DNA of 64,000 nt, from positions 124,001 to 188,000 of the forward strand of contig JAKFCX010000025.1 of assembly GCA_036676415.1 (NCBI GenBank). Direction: 5' to 3'. Positions within the stretch are counted from its first letter, which is position 1. Every line of letters begins with the position of its first letter. The position numbers and the translations under genes are program-made. This stretch comes from JAEZDC01 sp036676415 (lineage in GTDB: Bacteria > Bacteroidota > Bacteroidia > Chitinophagales > Chitinophagaceae). Of the stretch, positions 33,543 to 41,893 are shown in pieces. The notes under the pieces were generated by a model that saw only the letters and a list, made by a program, of their open reading frames with translations, had not been told where the DNA came from and searched no databases.

Positions 33543-35213
33543 ATGAAAAACTGCTACACTATGCTTTTGCTGTGCATTATTTCTATGCACTTAATGGCAC
33601 AACCTACCATCGGTTTTCAGCAAATTGCAACCGGTTTTAATGTTCCGGTAGATCTTGTTGCAGAACCTGGTTCTACCAGAATGTTTGTTGTTGAGCAACC
33701 AGGTTCCATCAGAATATGGAATGGAAGTTCTACGTTAACTACACCTTTTCTGAATGTAAGTTCTATCATCAGCTATAGTGCAGGTGGAGAAAGAGGATTG
33801 CTGAGTCTTGCATTTCATCCACAATACACCACCAACCGGTATTTTTTTATCTGGTACACCAACACAAGTGGTGCAGTAACATTAGCCAGGTACAGGAGAG
33901 ATGCAACGAATCCGGACATTGCTGATCCATCTACTGGTGTTGTGCTGCTTACCATTCCAAAACCATTCTCAAATCACAATGGTGGCAAATTGAACTTTGG
34001 ACCAGACGGCTATTTATATATTGGTACAGGTGATGGTGGAAGTGGAAACGACCCAAATAACTATGCTCAAACAGGAACATCCTTACTGGGGAAAATGCTC
34101 AGGCTCGATGTGAACAGCTTTGCCACTTCTTCCCCTTTCTATAATATTCCTTCTACCAACCCATATAACAGTGATGCCAATGTAGCTGATGAAATAATTG
34201 CATTGGGATTAAGAAATCCCTGGAGATGGAGTTTCGATAAAACCACAGGTGATATGTGGATTGCCGATGTAGGACAAAATGCATGGGAAGAGATCAACTT
34301 CAGGGCTGCAGCAGATATTTCCAGTCCTGCCAACTATGGCTGGAGATGTTATGAAGGCAATGCTGTGAACACTGCAGTTACTTCATGTGGAGGTCCACCT
34401 GCAAATAATGTATTTCCAATTTATCAGTATCCTCATAATTCCGCTGGTGGATTTGTTGTAACCGGTGGATATGTTTACAGGGGAACCGAATATCCATTAT
34501 TGCAGGGTTATTATGTAATGGTGGATTACGCTACAGGAAACGGATGGCTTATAAAATCCAATGGAACTGGTGGATGGGATGTTACTGCACAAACCGGGTG
34601 GCAAACAAACATTACCACATTTGGTGAAATGAACGATGGAACCATCTATGCAGCAAAAGGTAATGGCACAGTTTATAAGCTCACAGCATCAGGTCCATTG
34701 CCTTTACGTTTACTGAGTTTTACAGGAAAGAAAGAGACCAACCAGCACCAATTGAACTGGGAAGTGCAACAGGAAAAAAGTGGCGACAAATATATTCTTG
34801 AAAGAAGTTTTGCAACCCAAAATTCGTTTTCGGAAGTCACAAGCAAACTGGCGTCAGGAGATAATAATCATGCCCGATACAGTGTAACCGTACCTTCAAC
34901 AAATGGTGCAATATTTTACAGGATAAAAATGATTCAAACGAATGGTAGCATCAATTACTCTCCTGTTGTCCATTTGAATGCAGGTTTAACAGCAGAGATC
35001 AAAATAGTAAAAGGTGCTAACGGAATTATTGTGGAAAGCAATGAAGCAATTCGCCAGGTAATGATCATTGACATCTCAGGAAGAATCCTTTATAGGAAAC
35101 CAGTCAATGCATCTGGCATGATCTCTATCGAAGATGCCACATTGCCAAAAGGAATATTGATCGTAAAAGTGATGGGAGAATCAAAGGTGCAAACCACCAA
35201 AATATTCAATTGA
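33543..35213 (+). CDS. Secreted PQQ-type sugar dehydrogenase with type IX sorting domain
   Basis: A 556-residue exported protein: signal peptide MKNCYTMLLLCIISMHLMAQ (cleavage near residue 20), then a glucose/sorbosone dehydrogenase beta-propeller (about 25-375) with the motifs GGERGLLSLAFHPQY, NHNGGKLNFGPDGYLYIGTG, LGLRNPWRWSFD and IADVGQNAWEEIN. The last 80 residues (EIKIVKGANGIIVES, then IIDISGRILYR and ILIVKVMGES) form a type A C-terminal sorting domain recognised by type IX secretion. It probably oxidises sugars at the cell surface; substrate and cofactor are inferred from family. Confidence 0.9.
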   Translation: MKNCYTMLLLCIISMHLMAQPTIGFQQIATGFNVPVDLVAEPGSTRMFVVEQPGSIRIWNGSSTLTTPFLNVSSIISYSAGGERGLLSLAFHPQYTTNRYFFIWYTNTSGAVTLARYRRDATNPDIADPSTGVVLLTIPKPFSNHNGGKLNFGPDGYLYIGTGDGGSGNDPNNYAQTGTSLLGKMLRLDVNSFATSSPFYNIPSTNPYNSDANVADEIIALGLRNPWRWSFDKTTGDMWIADVGQNAWEEINFRAAADISSPANYGWRCYEGNAVNTAVTSCGGPPANNVFPIYQYPHNSAGGFVVTGGYVYRGTEYPLLQGYYVMVDYATGNGWLIKSNGTGGWDVTAQTGWQTNITTFGEMNDGTIYAAKGNGTVYKLTASGPLPLRLLSFTGKKETNQHQLNWEVQQEKSGDKYILERSFATQNSFSEVTSKLASGDNNHARYSVTVPSTNGAIFYRIKMIQTNGSINYSPVVHLNAGLTAEIKIVKGANGIIVESNEAIRQVMIIDISGRILYRKPVNASGMISIEDATLPKGILIVKVMGESKVQTTKIFN

Positions 35214-35214
35214 G

Positions 35215-35289
35215 TTTCACGCAAAGATGCATAGGGGCAAAGATCCAAAATCTTTGCCTCTTTGCTTTCTTATATTGCTTTGCGTGAAA
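35215..35289. repeat. Long hairpin after the sugar dehydrogenase gene
   Basis: Outer arms TTTCACGCAAAG (35215-35226) and CTTTGCGTGAAA (35278-35289) are perfect 12-bp complements, and the inner GGCAAAGAT / ATCTTTGCC (around 35236-35257) form a second stem. It starts 2 bp after the stop codon and could work as a terminator on either strand. A T arm follows 24 bp later. Confidence 0.75.
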
Positions 35290-35313
35290 AGCTCAGCTAA
35301 GTATAGGAAGTAC

Positions 35314-35329
35314 AAGTGAGTGACACAAC
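35314..35329 (+). repeat. Dispersed palindrome family, single T arm
   Basis: AAGTGAGTGACACAAC preceded by GTAC and followed by GAAGCTC, perfect T arm between the sugar dehydrogenase and mdh. Confidence 0.9.
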
Positions 35330-35393
35330 GAAGCTCAATAGCATTACTGCACGCTGCTGATAAAAATCATCTGTTTCTTTGCCTTTCAGCCTG

Positions 35394-35401
35394 TACTTTT
35401 G
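35394..35401 (+). promoter_or_regulatory. TAnnTTTG promoter element of mdh
   Basis: TACTTTTG, exact consensus, 34 bp upstream of the mdh ATG. Confidence 0.6.
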
Positions 35402-35435
35402 CTGCGAATTTAGTTTCTAACATAAATAATTACAG

Positions 35436-36365
35436 ATGAAAGTAACTGTTGTAGGTGCAGGTGCAGTTGGAGCAACCTGTGCTGATAATATTGCCAGGAA
35501 AGAACTTTGTACAGAATTGGTTTTATTAGACATTAAAGAAGGTCTTGCCGAAGGTAAAGCACAGGATATGATGCAGACTGCAGCATTGCTTGGCTTTGAT
35601 ACAAGAATCACAGGAAGCACAAACGACTACAGCAAAACTGCAGGAAGTGATGTAGTGGTGATCACTTCAGGTATTCCACGTAAACCGGGAATGACAAGAG
35701 AAGAACTGATCGGTACCAATGCAAACATTGTAAAAGGGGTTACTGAAAGTATTTTGAAACATTCACCCAATGCCATCATCATTGTGATCTCCAATCCAAT
35801 GGATACAATGACCTATTTAGCCCTTACAAGCAGTGGCTTACCAAAGAATCGCATTATCGGTATGGGTGGTATTTTAGATAGTTCAAGATTTAAATACCAG
35901 ATCAGCCAGCAACTGGGTTGCAATCCTGCTGATCTGAATGCTACTGTTATTGGTGGACATGGAGATACTACGATGATCCCTTTGATTCGTTATGCAACAT
36001 GGAACAGCAACCCTGTAGCTTCTTTACTTGATGCTGACAAACAAAAACAAGTTGTTTCTGATACAATGGTAGGTGGTGCTACACTTACTAAACTGTTAGG
36101 CACTTCTGCATGGTATGCACCAGGTGCTGCAGGTGCTGCATTGGTAGAAGCAATTGTAAGAGATGAAAAAAGATTAATGCCTTGCTGTGTTTTACTGGAA
36201 GGTGAATACGGACAAAAAGATATTTGTTTAGGTGTTCCTGTAGTGATCGGCAAGAATGGATGGGAGAAGATCATTGATTACAAACTGAATGCTGAAGAAC
36301 AGGAATTGTTTAATAAGAGTGCAGATGCAGTGAGGAGTATGAATGAAGTGTTGAACACTCTATAA
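35436..36365 (+). CDS. mdh: Malate dehydrogenase
   Basis: Oxidises malate to oxaloacetate with NAD+ in the TCA cycle. The 309-residue length and start MKVTVVGAGAVGATCADNIA fit the LDH-like MDH of Bacteroidota. Visible: NAD loop GAGAVGA, the acidic residue of LVLLDIKEG at the end of beta-2 (NAD rather than NADP), the substrate arginines in GIPRKPGMTREEL, catalytic VIGGHGDTTMIPL (His near 177) and NPMDTMTYLA. It has its own promoter and terminator and is not linked to the other TCA genes here. Confidence 0.96.
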   Translation: MKVTVVGAGAVGATCADNIARKELCTELVLLDIKEGLAEGKAQDMMQTAALLGFDTRITGSTNDYSKTAGSDVVVITSGIPRKPGMTREELIGTNANIVKGVTESILKHSPNAIIIVISNPMDTMTYLALTSSGLPKNRIIGMGGILDSSRFKYQISQQLGCNPADLNATVIGGHGDTTMIPLIRYATWNSNPVASLLDADKQKQVVSDTMVGGATLTKLLGTSAWYAPGAAGAALVEAIVRDEKRLMPCCVLLEGEYGQKDICLGVPVVIGKNGWEKIIDYKLNAEEQELFNKSADAVRSMNEVLNTL

Positions 36366-36393
36366 CACAAATTATTTCGAATTACACGAATTG

Positions 36394-36427
36394 AGTGGTT
36401 CATTCTTTAAGAGTGAGCCACTTTTTT
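36394..36427 (+). terminator. Terminator after mdh
   Basis: AGTGGTTCATTC and GAGTGAGCCACT pair over 12 positions with G-U pairs, loop TTTAA, followed by six Ts. Confidence 0.8.
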
Positions 36428-36461
36428 ATTGAACCAGCTGAAGTTTTTTATAGCATCATTC

Positions 36462-36477
36462 GTTGCGTCGCACTCTT
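36462..36477 (-). repeat. Dispersed palindrome family, single C arm
   Basis: GTTGCGTCGCACTCTT followed by GTGCTGCAT, perfect C arm in inverted orientation, 21 bp upstream of the next ATG. The linker runs into the putative promoter TATCTTTA. Confidence 0.85.
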
Positions 36478-36497
36478 GTGCTGCATATCTTTATTGA

Positions 36498-36983
36498 ATG
36501 AGAATCTGCATTATTGTTATATTGATTTCATTTTATTCTTTGGCCAAAGCACAAGACTCATCCAGAATGGCCGTTTCTATGGGAGCATCGTTATTTTTTT
36601 TAACTTCTACAAAATCGAACAACATATTAGTTAAAAATACCGTCCGTGCAGGGTTTGGAGGGTTAGTACAACAAAAACTAAAAAAAGATTTGTACTTGAA
36701 TTTAAAATTTGATGTACTTCCGCATTTTAGTAACAATGATAGTGGGCGATTTTTCTTTATCGGGCAGGCTGGTATTACAAAACGGATTCATCAAAGCAGA
36801 TTTACAGGCTTTATCGGAACTGGAATTGGAGATTTTTTGATTTCTGCGGACTATACTTACACCTTTAAGAATAGAACAGAATTAAGTTCAGGAATATGCT
36901 ATTCCTTCAATGGTATTCTGGGATATTATATTAACGCTAGATTAGATCTTTCGGAACTATTCGCAAAAATTTACGGATACTAA
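36498..36983 (+). CDS. Exported protein of unknown function, possibly a small beta-barrel
   Basis: A 161-residue protein I do not recognise. MRICIIVILISFYSLAKAQ is a signal peptide with a likely cleavage after KA-Q. The mature part has many alternating hydrophobic/polar strands (AGFGGLVQQKLKKDLYLNLK, FTGFIGTGIGDFLISADYTY), suggesting a small outer-membrane barrel, but the terminal residue is not the usual aromatic followed by nothing (it ends KIYGY). TATCTTTA ends 4 bp before the ATG. A C arm lies just upstream. Confidence 0.6.
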   Translation: MRICIIVILISFYSLAKAQDSSRMAVSMGASLFFLTSTKSNNILVKNTVRAGFGGLVQQKLKKDLYLNLKFDVLPHFSNNDSGRFFFIGQAGITKRIHQSRFTGFIGTGIGDFLISADYTYTFKNRTELSSGICYSFNGILGYYINARLDLSELFAKIYGY

Positions 36984-37001
36984 ATTGTTACCAACCTTAC
37001 G

Positions 37002-37988
37002 CTATTCAATACTATTCACAGCCATCCTTGCCATCTTCTCAACATCCTGTTGTTCCATACATTTAAAATGACCTAAGGGACATTTGTTATAACCAATCTT
37101 ACTACATGGCCTGCACCAGAGTTTTTCAACTTCAAATCTTGATTCTTTATTCTGGTAATCTCCGTAGTAAGGTGTCATACCAAATGGAGGAACCGTATTA
37201 CCCCAAACAGAAATGATCGTCTTCTTAAATGCCGCAGCAATGTGCATTAAACCAGTATCATGACTGATGATCACTTTTGCTTTTTTAACAAGATCAGCAC
37301 TTTCGTTAAGATTAAACTTGCCACAGGCATTGTAAATTTTTATTTCATCTACCGAAGCAATTTCATCACCTGCAGTTCTGTCTTCTGGTCCACCCAATAA
37401 AATAATCGGGTGATTGATCTTGCTGCACAATTCTTTCAGCTTATGTATCGGAAGTTTCTTTGTGTTATGTGCAGCACCGATCACTACTCCAATATATCCG
37501 AACTTATGAGAAGTTGGAAGATCTGCTGGTTTTACTTCATCTTTTTCAGGAATAAAATAATCTAATCCCTGGCCGTCATTTTTTACACCAAAATGCTTTA
37601 CCGTAGCCAGGTAACGATCAACGATATGCACTTTTGGAAGAATGTTGATGCGTAAAGCAGTCCTCACCCATTTATGAATATTGAGTTTATTGAAAGAATA
37701 GCTTTTTCCTTTTAATGCTCTTTTTATTCTTAAGGTTCTAATGTTGTGATGCAGATCAATTATGTAATCGTAATTCTCCTGTTGCAGTTCATGGATCATC
37801 AATTCAAAACTGTGTTCCAGTAACATTATTTTATCTACGTACGGATTGTGTTCAACTATTGATTTGAAATTCTGCTTGGTAAGAAAATGAACTTCAGCAT
37901 CCGGCACTTGTTGTTTTAAGCAACGAATAACGGGTGTGGTTATCACAATATCACCGATAGAGGAAAAACGAATGATTAGGAACTTCAT
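37002..37988 (-). CDS. Glycosyltransferase family 9 (heptosyltransferase-like)
   Basis: A 328-residue GT9 protein like ADP-heptose:LPS heptosyltransferases, which build the inner core of lipopolysaccharide. N-terminal MKFLIIRFSSIGDIVITTPV and C-terminal ISHDTGLMHIAAAFKKTIISVWG are family motifs, and the VVIGAAHNTKKLPIHKL stretch fits the donor-site region. A cysteine-rich segment follows, CRPCSKIGYNKCPLGHFKC, common in this group. The exact sugar donor is unknown. A 9-bp-period repeat tract follows the start codon upstream. Confidence 0.88.
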   Translation of the reverse strand: MKFLIIRFSSIGDIVITTPVIRCLKQQVPDAEVHFLTKQNFKSIVEHNPYVDKIMLLEHSFELMIHELQQENYDYIIDLHHNIRTLRIKRALKGKSYSFNKLNIHKWVRTALRINILPKVHIVDRYLATVKHFGVKNDGQGLDYFIPEKDEVKPADLPTSHKFGYIGVVIGAAHNTKKLPIHKLKELCSKINHPIILLGGPEDRTAGDEIASVDEIKIYNACGKFNLNESADLVKKAKVIISHDTGLMHIAAAFKKTIISVWGNTVPPFGMTPYYGDYQNKESRFEVEKLWCRPCSKIGYNKCPLGHFKCMEQQDVEKMARMAVNSIE

Positions 37989-37989
37989 T

Positions 37990-38063
37990 GAAACACGAAT
38001 TTCACGAATTAAAGCGAATTATTTGGACCACAAAGACACAGAGGCACAAAGTTACACGAAGCG
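37990..38063. repeat. Low-complexity tract with about 9-bp period
   Basis: CACGAATTT-CACGAATTA-AAGCGAATTA, then CACAAAGA-CACAGAGG-CACAAAGTT-ACACGAAG. Units recur about every 9 bp. It fills the gap between the GT9 and MFS genes. A shorter tract of the first kind lies at 36365-36395. Confidence 0.6.
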
Positions 38064-39320
38064 TTAAGGCATTGCTTCCTCTACTTCAACATAGTTCAGG
38101 TCCTTATGGAAAGTTTCTTCTGTAAAATATGCTGCTATCAATGTTACGGTCATGACAATAATTCCTACCACGATGCCACTTTGCACTAAACCCCAACCCC
38201 AGCTTTTCTGGAACACATCTACAAATAATAAATTGATCAAGGGCAAAGCACCTCGAACCATATTTGGAATAGTGGTGGCTGCAGTAGCTCTCAGGTTCGT
38301 TCCAAATTGTTCTGCACCCATGGTAACAAATATTGCCCAAAAGCCTGTACTAAAGCCAAGCAATGCACAGATGAGATACATTCTTGTATCGTTATTATTG
38401 AGTGGTGAGAAGAATAATATTCCGGCTACTATACAAAGTGCATAATAGAGATACAATGCTTTTTTCCGGCTTTGAAATTTCTGGCTAATGAAGCCGATGA
38501 GAATATCACCAATAGCTATTGCCGCATAAGCATACATGATGGCTTTACCGGAGATGATGCTGTTCTCTCCATAAAATTCCGTGGCAAAACGATTACTGAG
38601 ATTGACCAAAATACCGATGACATACCATGTTGGCAACCCAATAAGTATTGCCAAAAGATATTTGCGGAAACGTGAGCCATTATTAAAAAACATAAGAATG
38701 TTTCCTCTTGAGACATTGGTATGTTTTACTTCTTTAAACATTCCACTCTCGGCCACACCTATTCGTAAGATTAGCAAGCCTATTCCTAATACACCTCCGA
38801 TCTTATAACATAACCTCCAGTCCTGCGTGAAATCATAAACAAAATATGCTGCTACAGCACCAAACAGTCCGATGCCTGCAACCATTGATGTTCCAAGTCC
38901 ACGTTTATTTTTTGGAAGCAACTCACTTACTAACGTAATTCCTGCACCTAATTCTCCTGCTAAACCAATGCCGGCAGCAAATCTTGCCCAGGCATATTGA
39001 TCAACCGTAGTAACATAACCGGTGATGAAATTTGCAACGGAATAAATTAGAATGGATCCGAATAAAACACTCAGTCGTCCTTTTTTATCTCCCATGATGC
39101 CCCACAGAATTCCACCGATGAGTAGACCAATCATTTGCCAGTTAATGATCTTTGTACTGGCTGCGATCACAGCATCCTTGTTTAATAAATCAACACCAAT
39201 ACCTGCAAGGCTGGGTTCCCTTACTATGGTAAAAAGAAGAAGGTCATATATATCTACAAAATAACCAAGTGCCCCAACGATAACAGGCACTGAAAGTATA
39301 CCATATTGTTTCTGGTTCAT
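38064..39320 (-). CDS. MFS transporter
   Basis: A 418-residue major facilitator superfamily protein with twelve predicted helices. The loop 2-3 signature is GDKKGRLSVLFGSILIYSVA (about 85), and AGIGLAGELGAGITLVSELLPKNKRG fits the metabolite:H+ symporter group. The substrate is unknown. I choose ATG 39320 (MNQKQYGILSVPV) rather than an upstream in-frame leucine-rich extension. Two genes upstream on the same strand are also membrane proteins but with larger gaps. Confidence 0.85.
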   Translation of the reverse strand: MNQKQYGILSVPVIVGALGYFVDIYDLLLFTIVREPSLAGIGVDLLNKDAVIAASTKIINWQMIGLLIGGILWGIMGDKKGRLSVLFGSILIYSVANFITGYVTTVDQYAWARFAAGIGLAGELGAGITLVSELLPKNKRGLGTSMVAGIGLFGAVAAYFVYDFTQDWRLCYKIGGVLGIGLLILRIGVAESGMFKEVKHTNVSRGNILMFFNNGSRFRKYLLAILIGLPTWYVIGILVNLSNRFATEFYGENSIISGKAIMYAYAAIAIGDILIGFISQKFQSRKKALYLYYALCIVAGILFFSPLNNNDTRMYLICALLGFSTGFWAIFVTMGAEQFGTNLRATAATTIPNMVRGALPLINLLFVDVFQKSWGWGLVQSGIVVGIIVMTVTLIAAYFTEETFHKDLNYVEVEEAMP

Positions 39321-39370
39321 AAGCAGTAGTAGCAATCAAAGCTGTACTACAATGATAGCAAAATCAACTA

Positions 39371-40387
39371 TCAATCGTCTTTTTTCTCAAACTTATCTTC
39401 AATTGCATCTTCGATCTTGTCGATCGTTTCTTCCACTACCTCTTTACCAATTTCAAGTGTTGGAGATTTGTGTTTACTGAAGAACATTTTATAAACAACC
39501 GGTGCCGTAGTAACTAAAACGATAATAATAATGATGTACTCGAGTTTAGACTTCAGATCAAAACCAAACCAGTCAAACATCCATTTTTGTAAGAAGTGTC
39601 CACCAAGAATTAAACTTCCCACCCATAAAAAACTACCGAGAATATTATAGTAAGCGAATTTCTTTTTATCCATTCCTACAATTCCTGCTATGATGGGAGC
39701 AAAAGTTCTTACCATCGGAAGAAATCTTGCCCCAATGATGGCTATACCACCATGCTTTTCATAAAAATCATGAGCCTGGTGCAGGTATTTTTTCTTGAAC
39801 AACATCCTGTCCTTCCATGAATACATAGACGGACCTACTTTTCTACCAAACCAATAACCTACGGTATTACCAATGATACCGGCAAAAGCAATTACCAGGA
39901 TAAGAATGAAAAGATTCAGGTATTCGTTTCCTACAGGGAATATTGTATTGATTAATTCATTGCTGTAAATGCCAGCCACAAAAAGCAGGGAATCACCCGG
40001 CAAAAAGAATCCAACAAATAAACCTGTCTCAGCAAATATGATAAACAAGATCAGCCAGAGACCACCATTGAGAATATAAAACATGGGATTTAGCAGATCT
40101 TTCCAGCTAAAATCCCTGTCAATGATTAATGTTCCATCTGCAGCAACATCTTTGACAGCTTTATGTGTTTCATCATGGCCCTCAGCCGTAATAATTAAAC
40201 TATCACTTGAAATGGGAAGATTAACTAACCCATTTTCCCCAGTAATATACTTAACACCGTTAATGGTAACTTCTACTTCTGATAAAGGTTCGCTATATTG
40301 GTTTTGAAGAATAATATTCTGAGGCTGCTGTGCCAAAGCTGAAAAACTGAAGAACAAAAAAATAATTACCGATATCGTTTGTTTCAT
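39371..40387 (-). CDS. DedA family membrane protein with extracytoplasmic N-terminal domain
   Basis: A 338-residue protein with two parts. Residues 1-20 (MKQTISVIIFLFFSFSALAQ) are a signal peptide, followed by a beta-type domain resembling carboxypeptidase-regulatory-like folds (LQNQYSEPLSEVEVTINGVK, about 25-90). From about 105 the DedA/SNARE-associated core follows: FAETGLFVGFFLPGDSLLF, AGIIGNTVGYWFGRKVGP, and ARFLPMVRTFAPIIAGIVGM. DedA proteins act in lipid carrier and membrane-potential homeostasis. The extra N-terminal domain is unusual: normal DedA proteins are about 200-220 residues. Confidence 0.85.
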   Translation of the reverse strand: MKQTISVIIFLFFSFSALAQQPQNIILQNQYSEPLSEVEVTINGVKYITGENGLVNLPISSDSLIITAEGHDETHKAVKDVAADGTLIIDRDFSWKDLLNPMFYILNGGLWLILFIIFAETGLFVGFFLPGDSLLFVAGIYSNELINTIFPVGNEYLNLFILILVIAFAGIIGNTVGYWFGRKVGPSMYSWKDRMLFKKKYLHQAHDFYEKHGGIAIIGARFLPMVRTFAPIIAGIVGMDKKKFAYYNILGSFLWVGSLILGGHFLQKWMFDWFGFDLKSKLEYIIIIIVLVTTAPVVYKMFFSKHKSPTLEIGKEVVEETIDKIEDAIEDKFEKKDD

Positions 40388-40438
40388 GAAGTCTGATTTT
40401 GAAATCGCTTCCTATTAATTGGAAGCTAAAAAGTTCGG

Positions 40439-40446
40439 CAAATATA
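40439..40446 (-). promoter_or_regulatory. TAnnTTTG promoter element of the DedA gene
   Basis: TATATTTG on the minus strand, exact consensus, 51 bp upstream of the ATG. Confidence 0.6.
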
Positions 40447-40489
40447 AATGCTAATCCTTCTTTTGCCAGATGCACAAGTTATTACACTG

Positions 40490-41722
40490 TTAATCTCCTA
40501 ACTCACCTTCCCATTTACTTACAACAGATGTGGCAAGTGCATTACCCACAACATTGGTGGCTGTTCTGAACATATCGCAAAAATGATCGATAGGCAAGAT
40601 CAAAGCCACACCAACCGGTGGAATATCAAACATGGCACATGTTGCAAGCACTACCACCAATGAAGCTCTTGGCACACCGGCAATTCCTTTACTCGTCAAC
40701 ATTAATACCAATAACATGGTGAGCTGGGTAGTAATATCAAGATCAATTCCATAAGCCTGGGCAATAGCAAGACTGGCGAATGTCATATACATCATGCTTC
40801 CATCGAGATTGAATGAATATCCCAGCGGCAATACAAACGCAACGATACGGTCTTTGCAGCCAAAGCGTTCTAATTCTTCGGTGAGTTTAGGAAACACAGC
40901 CTCACTGCTTGTGGTACTGAAAGCGATCAATAAAGGACTGCTGATCCTTCTCATTAATTCCTTCATGCGGCCACGTAGAATAATGAAACCTGCACCTAAA
41001 AGGATTATCCAAAGCAATCCTATCCCGATGAGAAAATAGGAGAAGTACCGAAGATAGAATTCAAAAATGCTTAACCCTTTCGAAGCAACCACAGCTGCGA
41101 TGGCTCCAAATACACCTAGCGGGGCAAAGTTCATTACATAATTCACCATCTTTAAAATGATGTGAGAAGCCACTTCCAACGCTTTGATCAAAGGCTTCGC
41201 ATAATCACCGATCGAGGCTGCTGCTACACCAAAAAATATCGAGAATACTACCAATTGCAGTATCTCGTTAGTAGCCATTGCTTCGATAAAACTCTTTGGA
41301 ATGATGTGCTCAACAAAGTTTTGCAGGGAAAAAGAACTGGTTTTATTGGAAATATCTTTCAACCCCTCGGTATCCTGCATTGTCAGGTCGATATACTTAC
41401 CCGGCTCAAAATAATTGACCAGCACCATTCCTAACAAAAGCGAGATCAAAGAAGCTGTTACAAACCATAATATGGCTTTACCACCTACCCTGCCCACTGT
41501 TTTCAGGTCACCCAATTTAGCTATTCCCACCACTAAAGTGGTAAAGACCAAGGGTGCAATGATCATCTGAACAAGACGAATGAAAATAGTACTCAGCAGT
41601 TTGATATTGGTTGAAAAACTTTTGATAGTTGTTTCATTGGTCTCGGTATGAATAATATACCCAACCAAAACACCAAGAATCATTGCTACAATGATGAAGA
41701 GCGTCAACTTGTTTCCTTTCAT
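40490..41722 (-). CDS. Dicarboxylate/amino acid:cation symporter
   Basis: A 410-residue DAACS family transporter (GltP/DctA group) for glutamate, aspartate or C4-dicarboxylates with H+ or Na+. Family motifs: PLVFTTLVVGIAKLGDLKTVGRVGG, the serine-rich hairpin AFSTTSSEAVFPKLTEELE (SSS-type motif reduced to STTSS), PLGYSFNLDGSMMYMTFAS and LTSKGIAGVPRASLVVV, and DHFCDMFRTATNVVGNALAT near the C-terminus. I choose ATG 41722. It is divergent from two amino-acid permeases, sharing a 171-bp gap. Confidence 0.92.
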   Translation of the reverse strand: MKGNKLTLFIIVAMILGVLVGYIIHTETNETTIKSFSTNIKLLSTIFIRLVQMIIAPLVFTTLVVGIAKLGDLKTVGRVGGKAILWFVTASLISLLLGMVLVNYFEPGKYIDLTMQDTEGLKDISNKTSSFSLQNFVEHIIPKSFIEAMATNEILQLVVFSIFFGVAAASIGDYAKPLIKALEVASHIILKMVNYVMNFAPLGVFGAIAAVVASKGLSIFEFYLRYFSYFLIGIGLLWIILLGAGFIILRGRMKELMRRISSPLLIAFSTTSSEAVFPKLTEELERFGCKDRIVAFVLPLGYSFNLDGSMMYMTFASLAIAQAYGIDLDITTQLTMLLVLMLTSKGIAGVPRASLVVVLATCAMFDIPPVGVALILPIDHFCDMFRTATNVVGNALATSVVSKWEGELGD

Positions 41723-41893
41723 AAGCAAGAATAGTGGCCGAAAATCGGTTAAAAAAATATCTTCTGCAAAGTTTTCATCCAGCTATCATTTTTCTGTCGT
41801 CAACAACTTGTGGCAAATCTTTTCCCCGGCTTTCATATAAAACTGTATTTTTCAAGCTGATTACTTCCAACTGAAGCCAAACTGATTACTTGC

